Source of the DNA: Pseudomonas fulva 12-X
GTDB lineage: Bacteria; Pseudomonadota; Gammaproteobacteria; Pseudomonadales; Pseudomonadaceae
DNA: 64,000 nucleotides
Assembly (NCBI RefSeq): GCF_000213805.1
Contig: NC_015556.1
Coordinates: forward strand, 3,115,001-3,179,000
Reading direction: 5' to 3'
In this document: positions 53,346 to 61,758 of the stretch, piece by piece
Numbering within the stretch: the first letter of the stretch is position 1
Layout: every line of letters starts with the position of its first letter
The notes under the pieces: generated by a model
The model's input: the letters and a program-made list of their open reading frames with translations, nothing else
What the model was told of the DNA's origin: nothing
The model's database searches: none
Translations under genes and position numbers: made by a program

Positions 53346-54614
53346 ATGATTGTGACCGAAACCGCGTATTCGCTCGACCCTTCTGCGCTGCTCGACAGCC
53401 TCAACGGCACCGAAAACCTGCTGATCATCCAGGATCTGGATGGCGTATGCATGGATCTGGTGCGCGATCCCCTCACCCGCACGCTTGACCCCGCCTATCT
53501 GCAGGCCGCCCGCGACCTGGATGGCCATTTCCAGGTGCTGACCAATGGCGAGCATATCGGCAGCCGCGGTGTGAACCACCTGGTCGAACAGGCCCTCGGC
53601 TCGACGCAGCGCTGCCGGGAACAGGGCTTGTACCTGCCCGGGCTCGCAGCCGGGGGCGTGCAGCTGCAGGATCGCCACGGGCGCATCGCTCATCCGGGCG
53701 TCAGCGCCGATGAGCTGGCGTTTCTGGCCGCCGCGCCCGCGTGGTTGAGCCAGTCACTGAAGACGCTGCTGCAACAGGCGCCCTACCATCTGGCGGATGG
53801 TGACATCGAGCGGCTGCTGGCCAGCAGCGTGCTCGACAATCCGGTGTCGCCGACGCTCAACCTCAACGCCTTCCACCATCACTGGCAGGGCCAGCCAGAT
53901 CTGTATGCGCGCCTGCAAACCGATGGTGCCGCGCTACTGCAGCAGCTGCTCGACAAGGCCGCCGCCCAGGGTTTGGCGCAGTCGTTCTTCGTGCATTACG
54001 CGCCCAACCTTGGCCGTGGTGCCGGCGGCCGCGAGCGCCTGCGCCCGGCGCAAGGCGCGGCAGCCGGCACCACCGATCTGCAACTGATGCTGCGCGGCGC
54101 CGTCAAGGAAGCCGGCGTGCTGGTCATCCTCAACCGCTATTACGGCCAGCGCACCGGCATCTATCCGCTGGGCGATGAGTTCAACGTGCGCCAGGCGCCG
54201 ACCAGTCTCCAGGGGCTGCTGCAGCTGGCGGTCGAACGCTTCGAGCCGCAACACATGCCGCGTCTGGTCGGCGTCGGCGACACCCTGACCAGCACCGCCG
54301 TCACGGCTGACGATGGCAGCATCCAGTGGCTGCGCGGCGGCAGCGACCGTGGCTTTCTCACTCTGGTGCAGCAGCTCGGCGAGGCATTCGGGCAGAACAA
54401 CCGCGTGCTGTACATCGACAGCAGTCGGGGCGAAGTGCAGCGCCCCGGCGTGGATGCCGACTCTCTGCGAGCCCACCCGAACGAGCCCTGGCCGGCGCTG
54501 GCAGGCATCACCGATGCCGAGGATCCGCTGCGCCTGAACGCCCTCTTCGCGGGCGGGCCGCGCCAGTACGTCGAATTCTTCTGCGCGCTGGCCAGTGCGC
54601 GCCAGCCCGGCTGA
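53346..54614 (+). CDS. stpA: Glucosylglycerol 3-phosphatase, StpA-like
   Basis: 422 residues. The HAD-type motif QDLDGVCMDLVRDPLTR (D30 and D32) and the long block LTNGEHIGSRGVNHLVEQ, LYLPGLAAGGVQLQDRHG, FFVHYAPNLGRGAGG, MLRGAVKEAGVLVILNRY match cyanobacterial StpA, which dephosphorylates glucosylglycerol-phosphate to the osmolyte glucosylglycerol. ATG 53346 aligns with the cyanobacterial start; ATG 53271 would add 25 residues. No glucosylglycerol-phosphate synthase is adjacent, so substrate and partner remain inferred. Salt-induced osmolyte synthesis is the likely role. Confidence 0.82.
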   Translation: MIVTETAYSLDPSALLDSLNGTENLLIIQDLDGVCMDLVRDPLTRTLDPAYLQAARDLDGHFQVLTNGEHIGSRGVNHLVEQALGSTQRCREQGLYLPGLAAGGVQLQDRHGRIAHPGVSADELAFLAAAPAWLSQSLKTLLQQAPYHLADGDIERLLASSVLDNPVSPTLNLNAFHHHWQGQPDLYARLQTDGAALLQQLLDKAAAQGLAQSFFVHYAPNLGRGAGGRERLRPAQGAAAGTTDLQLMLRGAVKEAGVLVILNRYYGQRTGIYPLGDEFNVRQAPTSLQGLLQLAVERFEPQHMPRLVGVGDTLTSTAVTADDGSIQWLRGGSDRGFLTLVQQLGEAFGQNNRVLYIDSSRGEVQRPGVDADSLRAHPNEPWPALAGITDAEDPLRLNALFAGGPRQYVEFFCALASARQPG

Positions 54615-54697
54615 TTAGCGGCTCCTGGCGAACCTTTCCACCGGCCCCACGTCCGAACCTCTGCGCTTTCGCATTCCTTGCCCGCGGAGAACTCCAC

Positions 54698-55597
54698 GTG
54701 ACGAATTCCTTCAACCGGGGTTATCGCTACCTGCTCAAGACCTTCGGCTACGTCGGCTGGTCGCTGTTCTGGCTGCTGATCTGGGACATCATCGTCACGG
54801 TCGACTACATGCTGTTTCTCGACCGCAAGATCAGCCTGCCGACCATGCCGCTGACCCTGCTCGGCTCGGCGTTGGTGGTGCTGATCAGCTTTCGCAACAC
54901 CAGCGCCTATAACCGCTGGTGGGAAGCGCGCACCATCTGGGGCGCGCTGATCAACAGCTCGCGCAGCTTCGCCCGCCAGGTACTGACCCTGATCGACGAC
55001 AAGGACGACGGCAACCCGGTCAAGGCCGCGCTGCTGCGCCGCCACGTCGCCTATGTGCGCTGCCTGTCCGCCAGCCTGCGCAACCAGCCATGCGATGACG
55101 AAGTGCGCGCCTTCGTGTCCGCCGAGGAGTTCGAGCGGCGCGGCACCACCAACAATTTCCCCAACGATATCCTCAATGGCTCGGCCTCCATCATCGCCAG
55201 CGAGTACAAGGCCGGCCGCCTGGACAGCATCCGCCTGGCGCGCCTGGAAACCACCCTGGTCGATGTGTCCAACTGCCAGGGCGGCCTGGAGCGCATCGCC
55301 AATACGCCGCTGCCCTACCCCTACGTGTACTTCCCGCGGCTGTTCATCACCCTGTTCTGCTTGATCGTGCCCATCGGCCTGGTTGAGACCCTGGAGTGGT
55401 ACACGCCACTGGCCTCGACCGTGGTCGGCTTCATGCTGCTGGCCATCGAGCGAGTCGGTAGCGACCTGCAGAGCCCGTTCCAGGTCAGCGAGCACCAGAT
55501 CCAGATGGACGCGCTGTGCGAGACCATCGAGAAGAACCTCGAATCGATGCAGCGTGATGCCCAGCGCGAGCGCGACGGGCGCCTCTTCGAAGTCTGA
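54698..55597 (+). CDS. Bestrophin-like chloride channel family protein
   Basis: 299 residues, four helices in the bestrophin/UPF0187 pattern. Characteristic segments: ISFRNTSAYNRWWEAR near residue 63 and TPLPYPYVYFPRLFITLFC near residue 205; the C-terminus ends with VGSDLQSPFQ and an HQI-type helix. GTG 54698 is chosen: GGAG lies 8 bases upstream and the frame upstream is non-homologous overlap with stpA. Bacterial homologues form pentameric channels, some cation-selective. It lies 83 bases after stpA; joint osmotic control is possible but not shown. Confidence 0.9.
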   Translation: MTNSFNRGYRYLLKTFGYVGWSLFWLLIWDIIVTVDYMLFLDRKISLPTMPLTLLGSALVVLISFRNTSAYNRWWEARTIWGALINSSRSFARQVLTLIDDKDDGNPVKAALLRRHVAYVRCLSASLRNQPCDDEVRAFVSAEEFERRGTTNNFPNDILNGSASIIASEYKAGRLDSIRLARLETTLVDVSNCQGGLERIANTPLPYPYVYFPRLFITLFCLIVPIGLVETLEWYTPLASTVVGFMLLAIERVGSDLQSPFQVSEHQIQMDALCETIEKNLESMQRDAQRERDGRLFEV

Positions 55598-55605
55598 CCG
55601 GAAGG

Positions 55606-55710
55606 TCATTTTTCGGCGTACCAGACGCTTTGCCGAGGCTTGGATGATTTTTTGTAGTTGGAAAAATAAATCACTACAAAACTGTTGACGGCCCCTTTGC
55701 GCTTTTGCAT
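55606..55710 (-). CDS. 34-codon ORF behind a structured leader, hypothetical
   Basis: MQKRKGAVNSFVVIYFSNYK starts the 34-residue basic, aromatic-rich product. GGGGAGG lies 10 bases before the ATG, but inside a stable stem-loop (55714-55763). No homologue recognised. Composition is AT-richer than neighbours (KNKSS-type codons). Nothing follows it on this strand, so it would be the only product of the transcript. Could be a leader peptide, a small toxin-like peptide or chance. Confidence 0.35.
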   Translation of the reverse strand: MQKRKGAVNSFVVIYFSNYKKSSKPRQSVWYAEK

Positions 55711-55713
55711 GAT

Positions 55714-55780
55714 GAGCTCGCCTCCCCTGACGGGAGCCCTGACAAGGGCACTTGGGCGAGCTCGGTAATACCAGCCGAGC
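55714..55780 (-). promoter_or_regulatory. Switch-like RNA structure over the ribosome site of the 34-codon ORF
   Basis: Outer stem GAGCTCGCC / GGCGAGCTC (55714-55722 with 55755-55763, 9 bp) encloses two small hairpins, and its 3' arm and inner hairpin cover GGGGAGG. A second hairpin GCTCGG / CCGAGC (55760-55765 with 55775-55780) uses four of the same bases, so the two cannot coexist. This is the layout of a riboswitch or attenuator. No known riboswitch consensus was recognised. Confidence 0.45.
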
Positions 55781-56071
55781 GTTCCACGATATGTACTGCC
55801 CACAAGGCAGATTGATGAAGTCGAGCGTCCTGCAAGGACGAGAGCGTTAGCGAGACGTTGTCATGATGCCTGTGGCCGATCAGTCGATCTCCCGCATCCG
55901 ATCCCGTCTTCGCCGGTCTCTCCCCGCATCCTCGACCTCGGTTAGCCGCCACGGCGTAGCGATATTCACACCTCACTACACGTCGGTCGGCAGCACTCAA
56001 ACGCCACGGGCATTGACGACCGCACTTGCGCGGTCGCCCTAGACAGATCAGAGAATGAAGGGGTAAACGCC

Positions 56072-56398
56072 ATGAACCTGAATCAGCAACCGACCATCGA
56101 CGAACTCGCTCAGCTGTTCTCCCAGCACAAGGACAGCCTGCACAACCACATCCTGTGGGTCTGCGAAACCGGCGAAGTCCGTATCGACCGTGTACCGGCG
56201 GACCAGCCGGAGGACGAATTCGTCAGCCAGCGCCCCAACATGCGCACCCGCCTGCGCACCTACCGCCGCGGCCAGGGCTACGTCGGCCGCCGCGCCGCGG
56301 CGGATCGAGACTTCATCGGCAACGTGCTGCGCACCCTGCAGCACGACTGGGCCCGCCCGCGCGCCCAGAAGCAGGAACTGCTCGACACCTACTGCTGA
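56072..56398 (+). CDS. Conserved hypothetical protein
   Basis: 108 residues, MNLNQQPTIDELAQLFSQHK start, soluble, rich in Arg near the middle (MRTRLRTYRRGQGYVGRRAA). No signal peptide or membrane helix. It looks like a small conserved Pseudomonas protein, but I cannot name a family. Codon use fits the host. Confidence 0.75.
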   Translation: MNLNQQPTIDELAQLFSQHKDSLHNHILWVCETGEVRIDRVPADQPEDEFVSQRPNMRTRLRTYRRGQGYVGRRAAADRDFIGNVLRTLQHDWARPRAQKQELLDTYC

Positions 56399-56557
56399 GT
56401 ACCTTACCCGGTGGGCCTACACGGCCCACCTTCCAAGGTGCGTGTCACGCCACATTCTGGAAATACCCGGTAAAATCTCTCGCGCTCCTGGAGGAGCCGT
56501 TCGCCTGGCGGACGCCTGACCATTGCACTGTCCTGGCAGTGCCTGCGAGACACCAGA

Positions 56558-57124
56558 ATGGACAACATCTACCAGACACCGAGCGCCGACCTCCTGCCTC
56601 AGGAGCGCGCCAGCGACACCTTTTTCGTCACCTCCACCCGCAAGCTGTACCTGTTGTATTTCTTCACCCTCGGCTTCTACTCGATCTACTGGGTGTACAA
56701 ACACTGGGACCGCCAGCGCGCCAGCATGCTGCCGAAGAAGATCAACCCGGCCGCGCGTTCGATCTTTCATATCTTCTTCATCCACTCGCTGTGCCGGCTG
56801 ATTCAGGGCCAACTGCAGGCCAAGGGCCTTGGCGAGTGGAAATACAGCGCCATCGCCTGGACCTACATCGTCATGGTGTTCGCCGGCAACGGCCTTTCCC
56901 GTGTCGAGAGCTTTGGCCATCCGATACTGGACATCGTACTGATGGTCGCCGCCACCCTGGTCACCGCCTGGCCGCTGGCAACCATCCAGCAACAGGCCAA
57001 CCTGGCCAGCGGTGACAGTGCCGGCGAGCAGAACAGCCGCTTCAGCCTGGCCAACTGGCTGTGCATGCTGCCCGGCATCCTGCTCTGGCTGCTCATCGTC
57101 ATCGCGATGTTCCTACCCGAGTGA
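56558..57124 (+). CDS. Polytopic inner-membrane protein, hypothetical
   Basis: 188 residues with four or five hydrophobic helices; motif TRKLYLLYFFTLGFYSIYWV resembles DUF4234-type small membrane proteins, in which a short helix is followed by YWVYKHWDRQR. No catalytic motif. ATG 56558 is the only reasonable start. It ends at a strong terminator. Function unknown. Confidence 0.8.
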   Translation: MDNIYQTPSADLLPQERASDTFFVTSTRKLYLLYFFTLGFYSIYWVYKHWDRQRASMLPKKINPAARSIFHIFFIHSLCRLIQGQLQAKGLGEWKYSAIAWTYIVMVFAGNGLSRVESFGHPILDIVLMVAATLVTAWPLATIQQQANLASGDSAGEQNSRFSLANWLCMLPGILLWLLIVIAMFLPE

Positions 57125-57126
57125 CA

Positions 57127-57160
57127 TGAAAAAGCCCCGGTCGATGCCGGGGCTTTTTCA
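57127..57160. terminator. Bidirectional terminator, convergent gene pair
   Basis: A 14-bp stem TGAAAAAGCCCCGG / CCGGGGCTTTTTCA around a TCGATG loop. T-runs on both strands serve the membrane protein gene and the DUF2167 gene. Confidence 0.92.
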
Positions 57161-57174
57161 TGTCGAGGACCGCG

Positions 57175-58224
57175 TTACTTGTGCTTGTCGTCAGGCGCGT
57201 TGTTCAGATCCATCACGCTTGAAGCGGGCGGCGGCACCTCGTTGCGCGCCGGCTCGGCCGGGGCCTGTTGCTGCTCCTGAGGCTCGACCGGCGCTGACTG
57301 CGCCTCGGATTTCTTGCCGGTGATGCGTCGCCATATCCAGCCAATCAGCAACACGGGCAGGATCCACAGCTTCTTCAGCAGCACCAGAGCCGCGGCGAAC
57401 AGGCCGACCTTGGCTGCGGCCTTGCCGGCGATCAGCGCGCCGAGGCCATAGGCAGCGACCTTGTCGAGGTCCGGATTGAAGTCGGCGTAACGGTTGCCAT
57501 CATTGAAATCGGTCATCGCCAGCACCGCCGGCACGTTCTGTTCGATCTGCGGCAGCTGGTGCATACCGGCGATGAAGTTCAGCACAAGTACGCCCTTACG
57601 GCCCAGCACGCGGATGTTGTAGTTGAGGGTGTGCTCGTCGCTGTCGCCGAACTGCACTTCCTTGGCCCAGTGCAATTTCTTGCCCTCGGCATCGTAGTGC
57701 GGCGCGGAGGCCCAGCCAACGATGGAGACGGGCTCGTAACCGTTCTCCGCGCGCCACTTGTTGTCTTCCTCGGCGCTTTGCTGCAGGTCCTTGAGCATGT
57801 CGTTGTAGTCGATGTCGGCAGCATCCTCGTCGGATACATAGCCGCTCTCCTCGTATTCGACGGTTACCGCCCAGGATTCCTCGGCCAGCGGCGAGACGCC
57901 CTTGGGCAGAATCATGCCCAGCGGCGGCTTCTCGTCCGGCGGGTTACCCCAGGCCTGGACCAGCACGCGCTCGGCATCGTCACCATCGAGGAAAACCATG
58001 TTGTCCGGCAGGTTGAGGGTCGCCAGGTTGCCGCCCAGCACCACCTTGCCGCTGCGGAAATTGAGGCTGTCGAGAAATTGCTCCTCGCTCATGTACTCGC
58101 CCTCGGCAGCGCCTTCCTGAGCGGCACTTTCCTGGGCATCCGGGGCTTGCGGCGCCTGGTCGGCCCAGCTCAGCGGAACAGCGGTGGCCAGCAGGCCGGC
58201 CAACAACAACTCCTTGTAGTACAT
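57175..58224 (-). CDS. DUF2167 membrane protein
   Basis: 349 residues from ATG 58224 (MYYKELLLAGLLATAVPLSW), with GGAG 6 bases upstream; ATG 58236 lacks a site. Signal peptide, then an acidic linker and the DUF2167 periplasmic domain (about 40-240). Near the end a pair of helices (AAAKVGLFAAALVLLKKLWI, LPVLLIGWIW) precedes a Glu/Pro/Gln-rich cytoplasmic tail. The family is widespread with unknown function. Expression appears monocistronic. Confidence 0.9.
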   Translation of the reverse strand: MYYKELLLAGLLATAVPLSWADQAPQAPDAQESAAQEGAAEGEYMSEEQFLDSLNFRSGKVVLGGNLATLNLPDNMVFLDGDDAERVLVQAWGNPPDEKPPLGMILPKGVSPLAEESWAVTVEYEESGYVSDEDAADIDYNDMLKDLQQSAEEDNKWRAENGYEPVSIVGWASAPHYDAEGKKLHWAKEVQFGDSDEHTLNYNIRVLGRKGVLVLNFIAGMHQLPQIEQNVPAVLAMTDFNDGNRYADFNPDLDKVAAYGLGALIAGKAAAKVGLFAAALVLLKKLWILPVLLIGWIWRRITGKKSEAQSAPVEPQEQQQAPAEPARNEVPPPASSVMDLNNAPDDKHK

Positions 58225-58330
58225 CTGCAACTCCATGGGATCGGCTGAATTCGAGCGGAAAGCCTAACATCCATCACGGAATCATTTGGTAACGCTTCGT
58301 CATTTTTGGATACATCTCACACTCTACGCC

Positions 58331-58594
58331 TCAGCTTTTCACCGTCAGCTTGACCAGGCGCATCACTACTGGCCGAACGGCCATCACGCAGACGAACGCC
58401 ACCGGCATGGCCAGCCGATAGGCTTCCAGCACTGCGCTCAGGTAACCATCACTCAAGCCGCGGTTGGTCGCGGTGATCACCAGGCACATGAGAAACGCCA
58501 TGATCCCGGACATGAAGAAGGCAAAGGCAATCGGCGAAAGTTTGGCCGGCAGTTTCCAACTGGTGCGGGTGGGACTGAGGGTGGAATCGGGCAT
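58331..58594 (-). CDS. DUF2798 small membrane protein
   Basis: 87 residues from ATG 58594 (MPDSTLSPTRTSWKLPAKLS), with AAGGA upstream. Two helices (FAFFMSGIMAFLMCLVITAT and LAMPVAFVCVMAVRPVVMRL) in the DUF2798 pattern, including the N-x-G-[LF] linker. The longer open frame to 58993 is antisense to the LysR gene. Divergent from that LysR regulator across 148 bases, a classic regulator-target layout. Function unknown. Confidence 0.88.
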   Translation of the reverse strand: MPDSTLSPTRTSWKLPAKLSPIAFAFFMSGIMAFLMCLVITATNRGLSDGYLSAVLEAYRLAMPVAFVCVMAVRPVVMRLVKLTVKS

Positions 58595-58742
58595 TGGGAA
58601 AATCCTTGTAAGTGGCGGTACAGAGCGAGTGTTCGCAAGGGCGGCCATTATCGACATGCCGAATTGCCCCGAGTAGCCGGCGGCAGGTAAGGTCAGTCCC
58701 AAGCAAATCTTATCAATCCAGTTACCAATAGAAAGATCGTCT

Positions 58743-59666
58743 ATGGATACCCTGCGTGGCATCGAGAGTTTCGTGAAGGCGGTGGAGAGCGGCAGCATTG
58801 CCGCGGGCGCGCGCCTTTTGGGTATCAGCGCGGCGGCGGCCAGCCAGAACATCGCCCGACTGGAAGCATCTCTGGGCATTCGCCTGCTGACCCGCACCAC
58901 CCGCAGCCTGGCCCTGACCGAAAGTGGCGAGCTGTATTTCAGCCAGGTACGCAACGTGCTGCGTGACCTGGAACTGGCGCGTAGCAACGCCACCCTGCAG
59001 CACTACCAGCCCCAGGGCCGCCTGCGCATCGCCTCCAGCGCCGCCTTCGGCCGTTATGTGCTGGCGCCTATGCTGCCGGCCTTCGCCGCCCGCTACCCGC
59101 GCATCGCCTGTGAGCTCAGCACCACCGATCGCAGCGTCAATCACATCCAGGAATCGGTGGATATCAGCATCCGCATTCCCCAGCAGCTCGAAGACGGCCT
59201 GGTGGCCCGACATATCGCCAGCGTGCCGTCGATCTACTGCGCCTCACCGGCTTATCTGCACAAAGCCGGTACGCCTCGCACGCCCGAGCAACTCAGCCAA
59301 CACGACTGCCTGGCCTTCAAGGTCGCGGTGGATGGAAGGCTGATGCCCTGGCGCTTCGTGCGCGACGGCGTGCGTTTCGACGCACCGCTTCGCGTGGCGT
59401 TGGTCAGTGACGATATCGACGTGCTGGCTCGGGTGGCGGTCAATGGCGGCGGCATCACCCGCCTGGCGGCTTTCGTCGCCGAGCCGCTGCTGGCGAGCGG
59501 GCAGTTGCTGCCGTTGTTCGGGGCGCCCGGAGATGCCGGCAGTCAGGCGCTGATCGAGCCGCTGGACTATTACCTATGCGTGCGCGAGCGCTCTGATCTG
59601 ACGCCCAAGGTGCGCGCCTTCATCGAGCATGTGCTGCACAGCCTGCGCGACGACTGGCGCCCCTGA
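58743..59666 (+). CDS. LysR-family transcriptional regulator
   Basis: 307 residues. N-terminal winged helix (1-60; SIAAGARLLGISAAAASQNI, RLEASLGIRLLTRTTRSLAL) and a C-terminal periplasmic-binding-like effector domain (about 90-300). The TRTTRSLALTESGE block is typical of the large LysR subgroup that controls small efflux or oxidoreductase genes. It is divergent from the DUF2798 gene, its probable target. The inducer cannot be predicted. Confidence 0.95.
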   Translation: MDTLRGIESFVKAVESGSIAAGARLLGISAAAASQNIARLEASLGIRLLTRTTRSLALTESGELYFSQVRNVLRDLELARSNATLQHYQPQGRLRIASSAAFGRYVLAPMLPAFAARYPRIACELSTTDRSVNHIQESVDISIRIPQQLEDGLVARHIASVPSIYCASPAYLHKAGTPRTPEQLSQHDCLAFKVAVDGRLMPWRFVRDGVRFDAPLRVALVSDDIDVLARVAVNGGGITRLAAFVAEPLLASGQLLPLFGAPGDAGSQALIEPLDYYLCVRERSDLTPKVRAFIEHVLHSLRDDWRP

Positions 59667-59740
59667 ACGACGACGCGCTCGATTGACTCACGGGGCGAAT
59701 CCGGTAGGCTCGGCAGCTCATTTGAACGGAGTGTTTTCCC

Positions 59741-60022
59741 ATGGCCAAAGCCACTGCCCGCCACATCCTGGTTGCCACCGAAGCGAAGTGCAACGAACTG
59801 AAAGCTGCCATCGAAGGCGGTGCCGATTTCGCCCAGGTCGCCAAAGACAACTCCAGCTGCCCATCCAGCCGTGACGGCGGCAACCTGGGCTCCTTCGGCC
59901 CGGGTCAGATGGTCAAGGAATTCGACACCGTGGTATTCAGCGCCCCGGTGAACGTGGTGCAGGGTCCGGTGAAGACCCAGTTCGGCTACCACCTGCTCGA
60001 AGTGACCAGCCGCCAGGACTGA
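59741..60022 (+). CDS. ppiC: Parvulin-type peptidyl-prolyl isomerase
   Basis: 93 residues, the size of E. coli PpiC, cytoplasmic, without signal peptide. Parvulin motifs: ARHILVATEAKCNELK, GNLGSFGPGQMVKEFDTVVF, and the C-terminal TQFGYHLLEV. Catalyses cis-trans isomerisation of prolyl bonds. Monocistronic. Confidence 0.96.
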   Translation: MAKATARHILVATEAKCNELKAAIEGGADFAQVAKDNSSCPSSRDGGNLGSFGPGQMVKEFDTVVFSAPVNVVQGPVKTQFGYHLLEVTSRQD

Positions 60023-60158
60023 TTCACGCCACGCCTGGTGCCGCAATGGCACCAGGCGTTTCCCCTGGCCTCTGATCGCCTGCCCGTCGAAAGCCCTGAA
60101 CCCCCACCGCTGCGTGCCACTCTATCGCTGCGTCAATCCGCGTGGGCGAGGCCTTCAC

Positions 60159-61301
60159 ATGAACCGGTTCTTCCAGGCCCTTGGCCTGCGCATTGGCGAC
60201 TCGGCCATGCAAACTCGCTCGCCCAGCCAGAAAGCCCTTGGCAAATGCACCTGCGGCCAGCCTATCTTCTTTCGCAACAGCCAGTGCCTGGCCTGTCAGT
60301 CACCCTTGGGCTACGAGCCCGAGCGAGGCCAGATGGTCACTCTGCACGCGGGCGAAGGTCCGCACAGCTGGCGAATCGACGGCGACGTCCGACGCTACCG
60401 GCGCTGCGCCAACCTGCACAGCGCCGCCGGCTGCAACTGGCTGCTGCCGCACACCAGTGCGGGCGAACTGTGCATCGCCTGCCAGCTCAACCGCACCATT
60501 CCCGACCTGTCGATACCCGGCAACGAACAGCGCTGGGCACGCCTGGAGATCGCCAAGCGGCGGCTGGTGGCGCAGTTGCTGAACCTGGGTTTGCCGCTGA
60601 TCAGCAAACGCGAAGATGCCGAACGGGGCCTGGCCTTCGACTTTCTCGGCCCGGACCTGAGCGGCCAACCGCCGGTGACCGGTCATGCTCGCGGCCTGAT
60701 TACCCTGAACATCGCCGAAGCCGATGACGACGTTCGCGAGCAGACGCGCATCCAGTTGCACGAGCCGTATCGCACTCTGCTCGGCCACTTCCGTCATGAA
60801 GTCGGCCATTACTATTGGGATCGGCTGATTGCCGGTACGCCCCGGCTGAACGGTTATCGCCGGCTGTTCGGTGACGAGCGCGCCGACTATGGCGCCGCCC
60901 TGCAGCGCCACTACGAGCAAGGGCCGCCAGCCGACTGGCAGGCCTCCTTCGTCAGCGCCTACGCCACAATGCACCCCTGGGAAGACTGGGCGGAAACCTG
61001 GGCCCATTACCTGCACATGATGGATACCCTGGACACCGCCCTGAGCTTCGGCATGCGCGCCGGCGACGTGGAGCTGGAGTTCCGGCCGTTCACCCGCGCC
61101 GCGCTGTCCGATCCGCATGATCCGCAGGCCGACGAGTTTTTACGCTTCATCAATGCCTGGATCGAACTGGCCGCTATGCTCAACGAGCTGGCACGCAGCA
61201 TGGGCCACAAGGATCTCTATCCGTTCGTGCTCTGCCCGGCGGTGGTCGGCAAGCTGCAGTTCATTCATCAGGTCGTCGAGGCGGCCTCTCCCATCAACTG
61301 A
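60159..61301 (+). CDS. Putative zinc-binding peptidase with N-terminal zinc ribbon
   Basis: 380 residues from ATG 60159 (GAGG 7 bases upstream); alternatives at 60114 and 60207. N-terminal treble-clef or zinc-ribbon cysteines (KCTCGQPIFFRNSQCLACQS, later a CANLHSAAGCNW...CIAC set). The peptidase motif HEVGH is at 213-217, with DERADYG and WAETWAHYLHMMDTLDTA downstream. The family (formerly DUF2248) is annotated as putative metallopeptidase, unproven. Often found beside transglutaminase-type genes elsewhere; here it stands alone. Confidence 0.9.
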   Translation: MNRFFQALGLRIGDSAMQTRSPSQKALGKCTCGQPIFFRNSQCLACQSPLGYEPERGQMVTLHAGEGPHSWRIDGDVRRYRRCANLHSAAGCNWLLPHTSAGELCIACQLNRTIPDLSIPGNEQRWARLEIAKRRLVAQLLNLGLPLISKREDAERGLAFDFLGPDLSGQPPVTGHARGLITLNIAEADDDVREQTRIQLHEPYRTLLGHFRHEVGHYYWDRLIAGTPRLNGYRRLFGDERADYGAALQRHYEQGPPADWQASFVSAYATMHPWEDWAETWAHYLHMMDTLDTALSFGMRAGDVELEFRPFTRAALSDPHDPQADEFLRFINAWIELAAMLNELARSMGHKDLYPFVLCPAVVGKLQFIHQVVEAASPIN

Positions 61302-61340
61302 GGCCGGCAGGCGCGCCGGCCGCATTCAAGGAGCACCTGC

Positions 61341-61757
61341 ATGGCTAATCTCGACCGAAACGGCAGTTGCCTGTGTGGCGCCGTCACCCTGACCTTGCGC
61401 ATCACCAGCCCCAGCGTCAGCGCCTGCCACTGCGCGACTTGCCGCAAATGGGGCGGCGGCCCGCTGCTGGTGGCCGAAGGTGAACTGGCGCAGCTCAGTG
61501 GCGAGCAGCAGGTGCGCATCCACGACTCGTCGGAATGGGCCGAGCGCGGCTTCTGCGACCAGTGCGGCAGCCACTTGTTCTATCGCCTGAAAAGCAACGG
61601 CCACCATGCGGTGCCGGTGGGCCTGCTCGATGATCATGACGACTGGCAGTTCGACAGCCAGATCTTCATCGAATCCAGACCGGCCTATTACTGCTTCGCC
61701 AACCAGACACGCGAGCTGACCGGCGAACAGGTGTTCGCCGAGTTCAACCCGGACTGA
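61341..61757 (+). CDS. GFA (glutathione-dependent formaldehyde-activating) family protein
   Basis: 138 residues with the zinc cysteines of the Mss4-like GFA fold: GSCLCGAV, SACHCATCRKWGG, and FCDQCGSHLFY. Real substrates of most family members are unknown, and the formaldehyde link holds for few. ATG 61341 follows AAGGAGC. It lies 39 bases after the zinc peptidase gene; the two may be co-transcribed. Confidence 0.92.
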   Translation: MANLDRNGSCLCGAVTLTLRITSPSVSACHCATCRKWGGGPLLVAEGELAQLSGEQQVRIHDSSEWAERGFCDQCGSHLFYRLKSNGHHAVPVGLLDDHDDWQFDSQIFIESRPAYYCFANQTRELTGEQVFAEFNPD

Positions 61758-61758
61758 C

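Noticed and set aside
55714..55763. Guanidine-II (mini-ykkC) riboswitch
   Set aside because: The loops do not carry the ACGR sequence that defines that class, and no efflux gene follows.
55674..56000. 108-codon minus-strand frame across the structured region upstream of the 34-codon ORF
   Set aside because: No ribosome site, no family, Arg/Ala-rich noise; it overlaps the hairpins in another frame.
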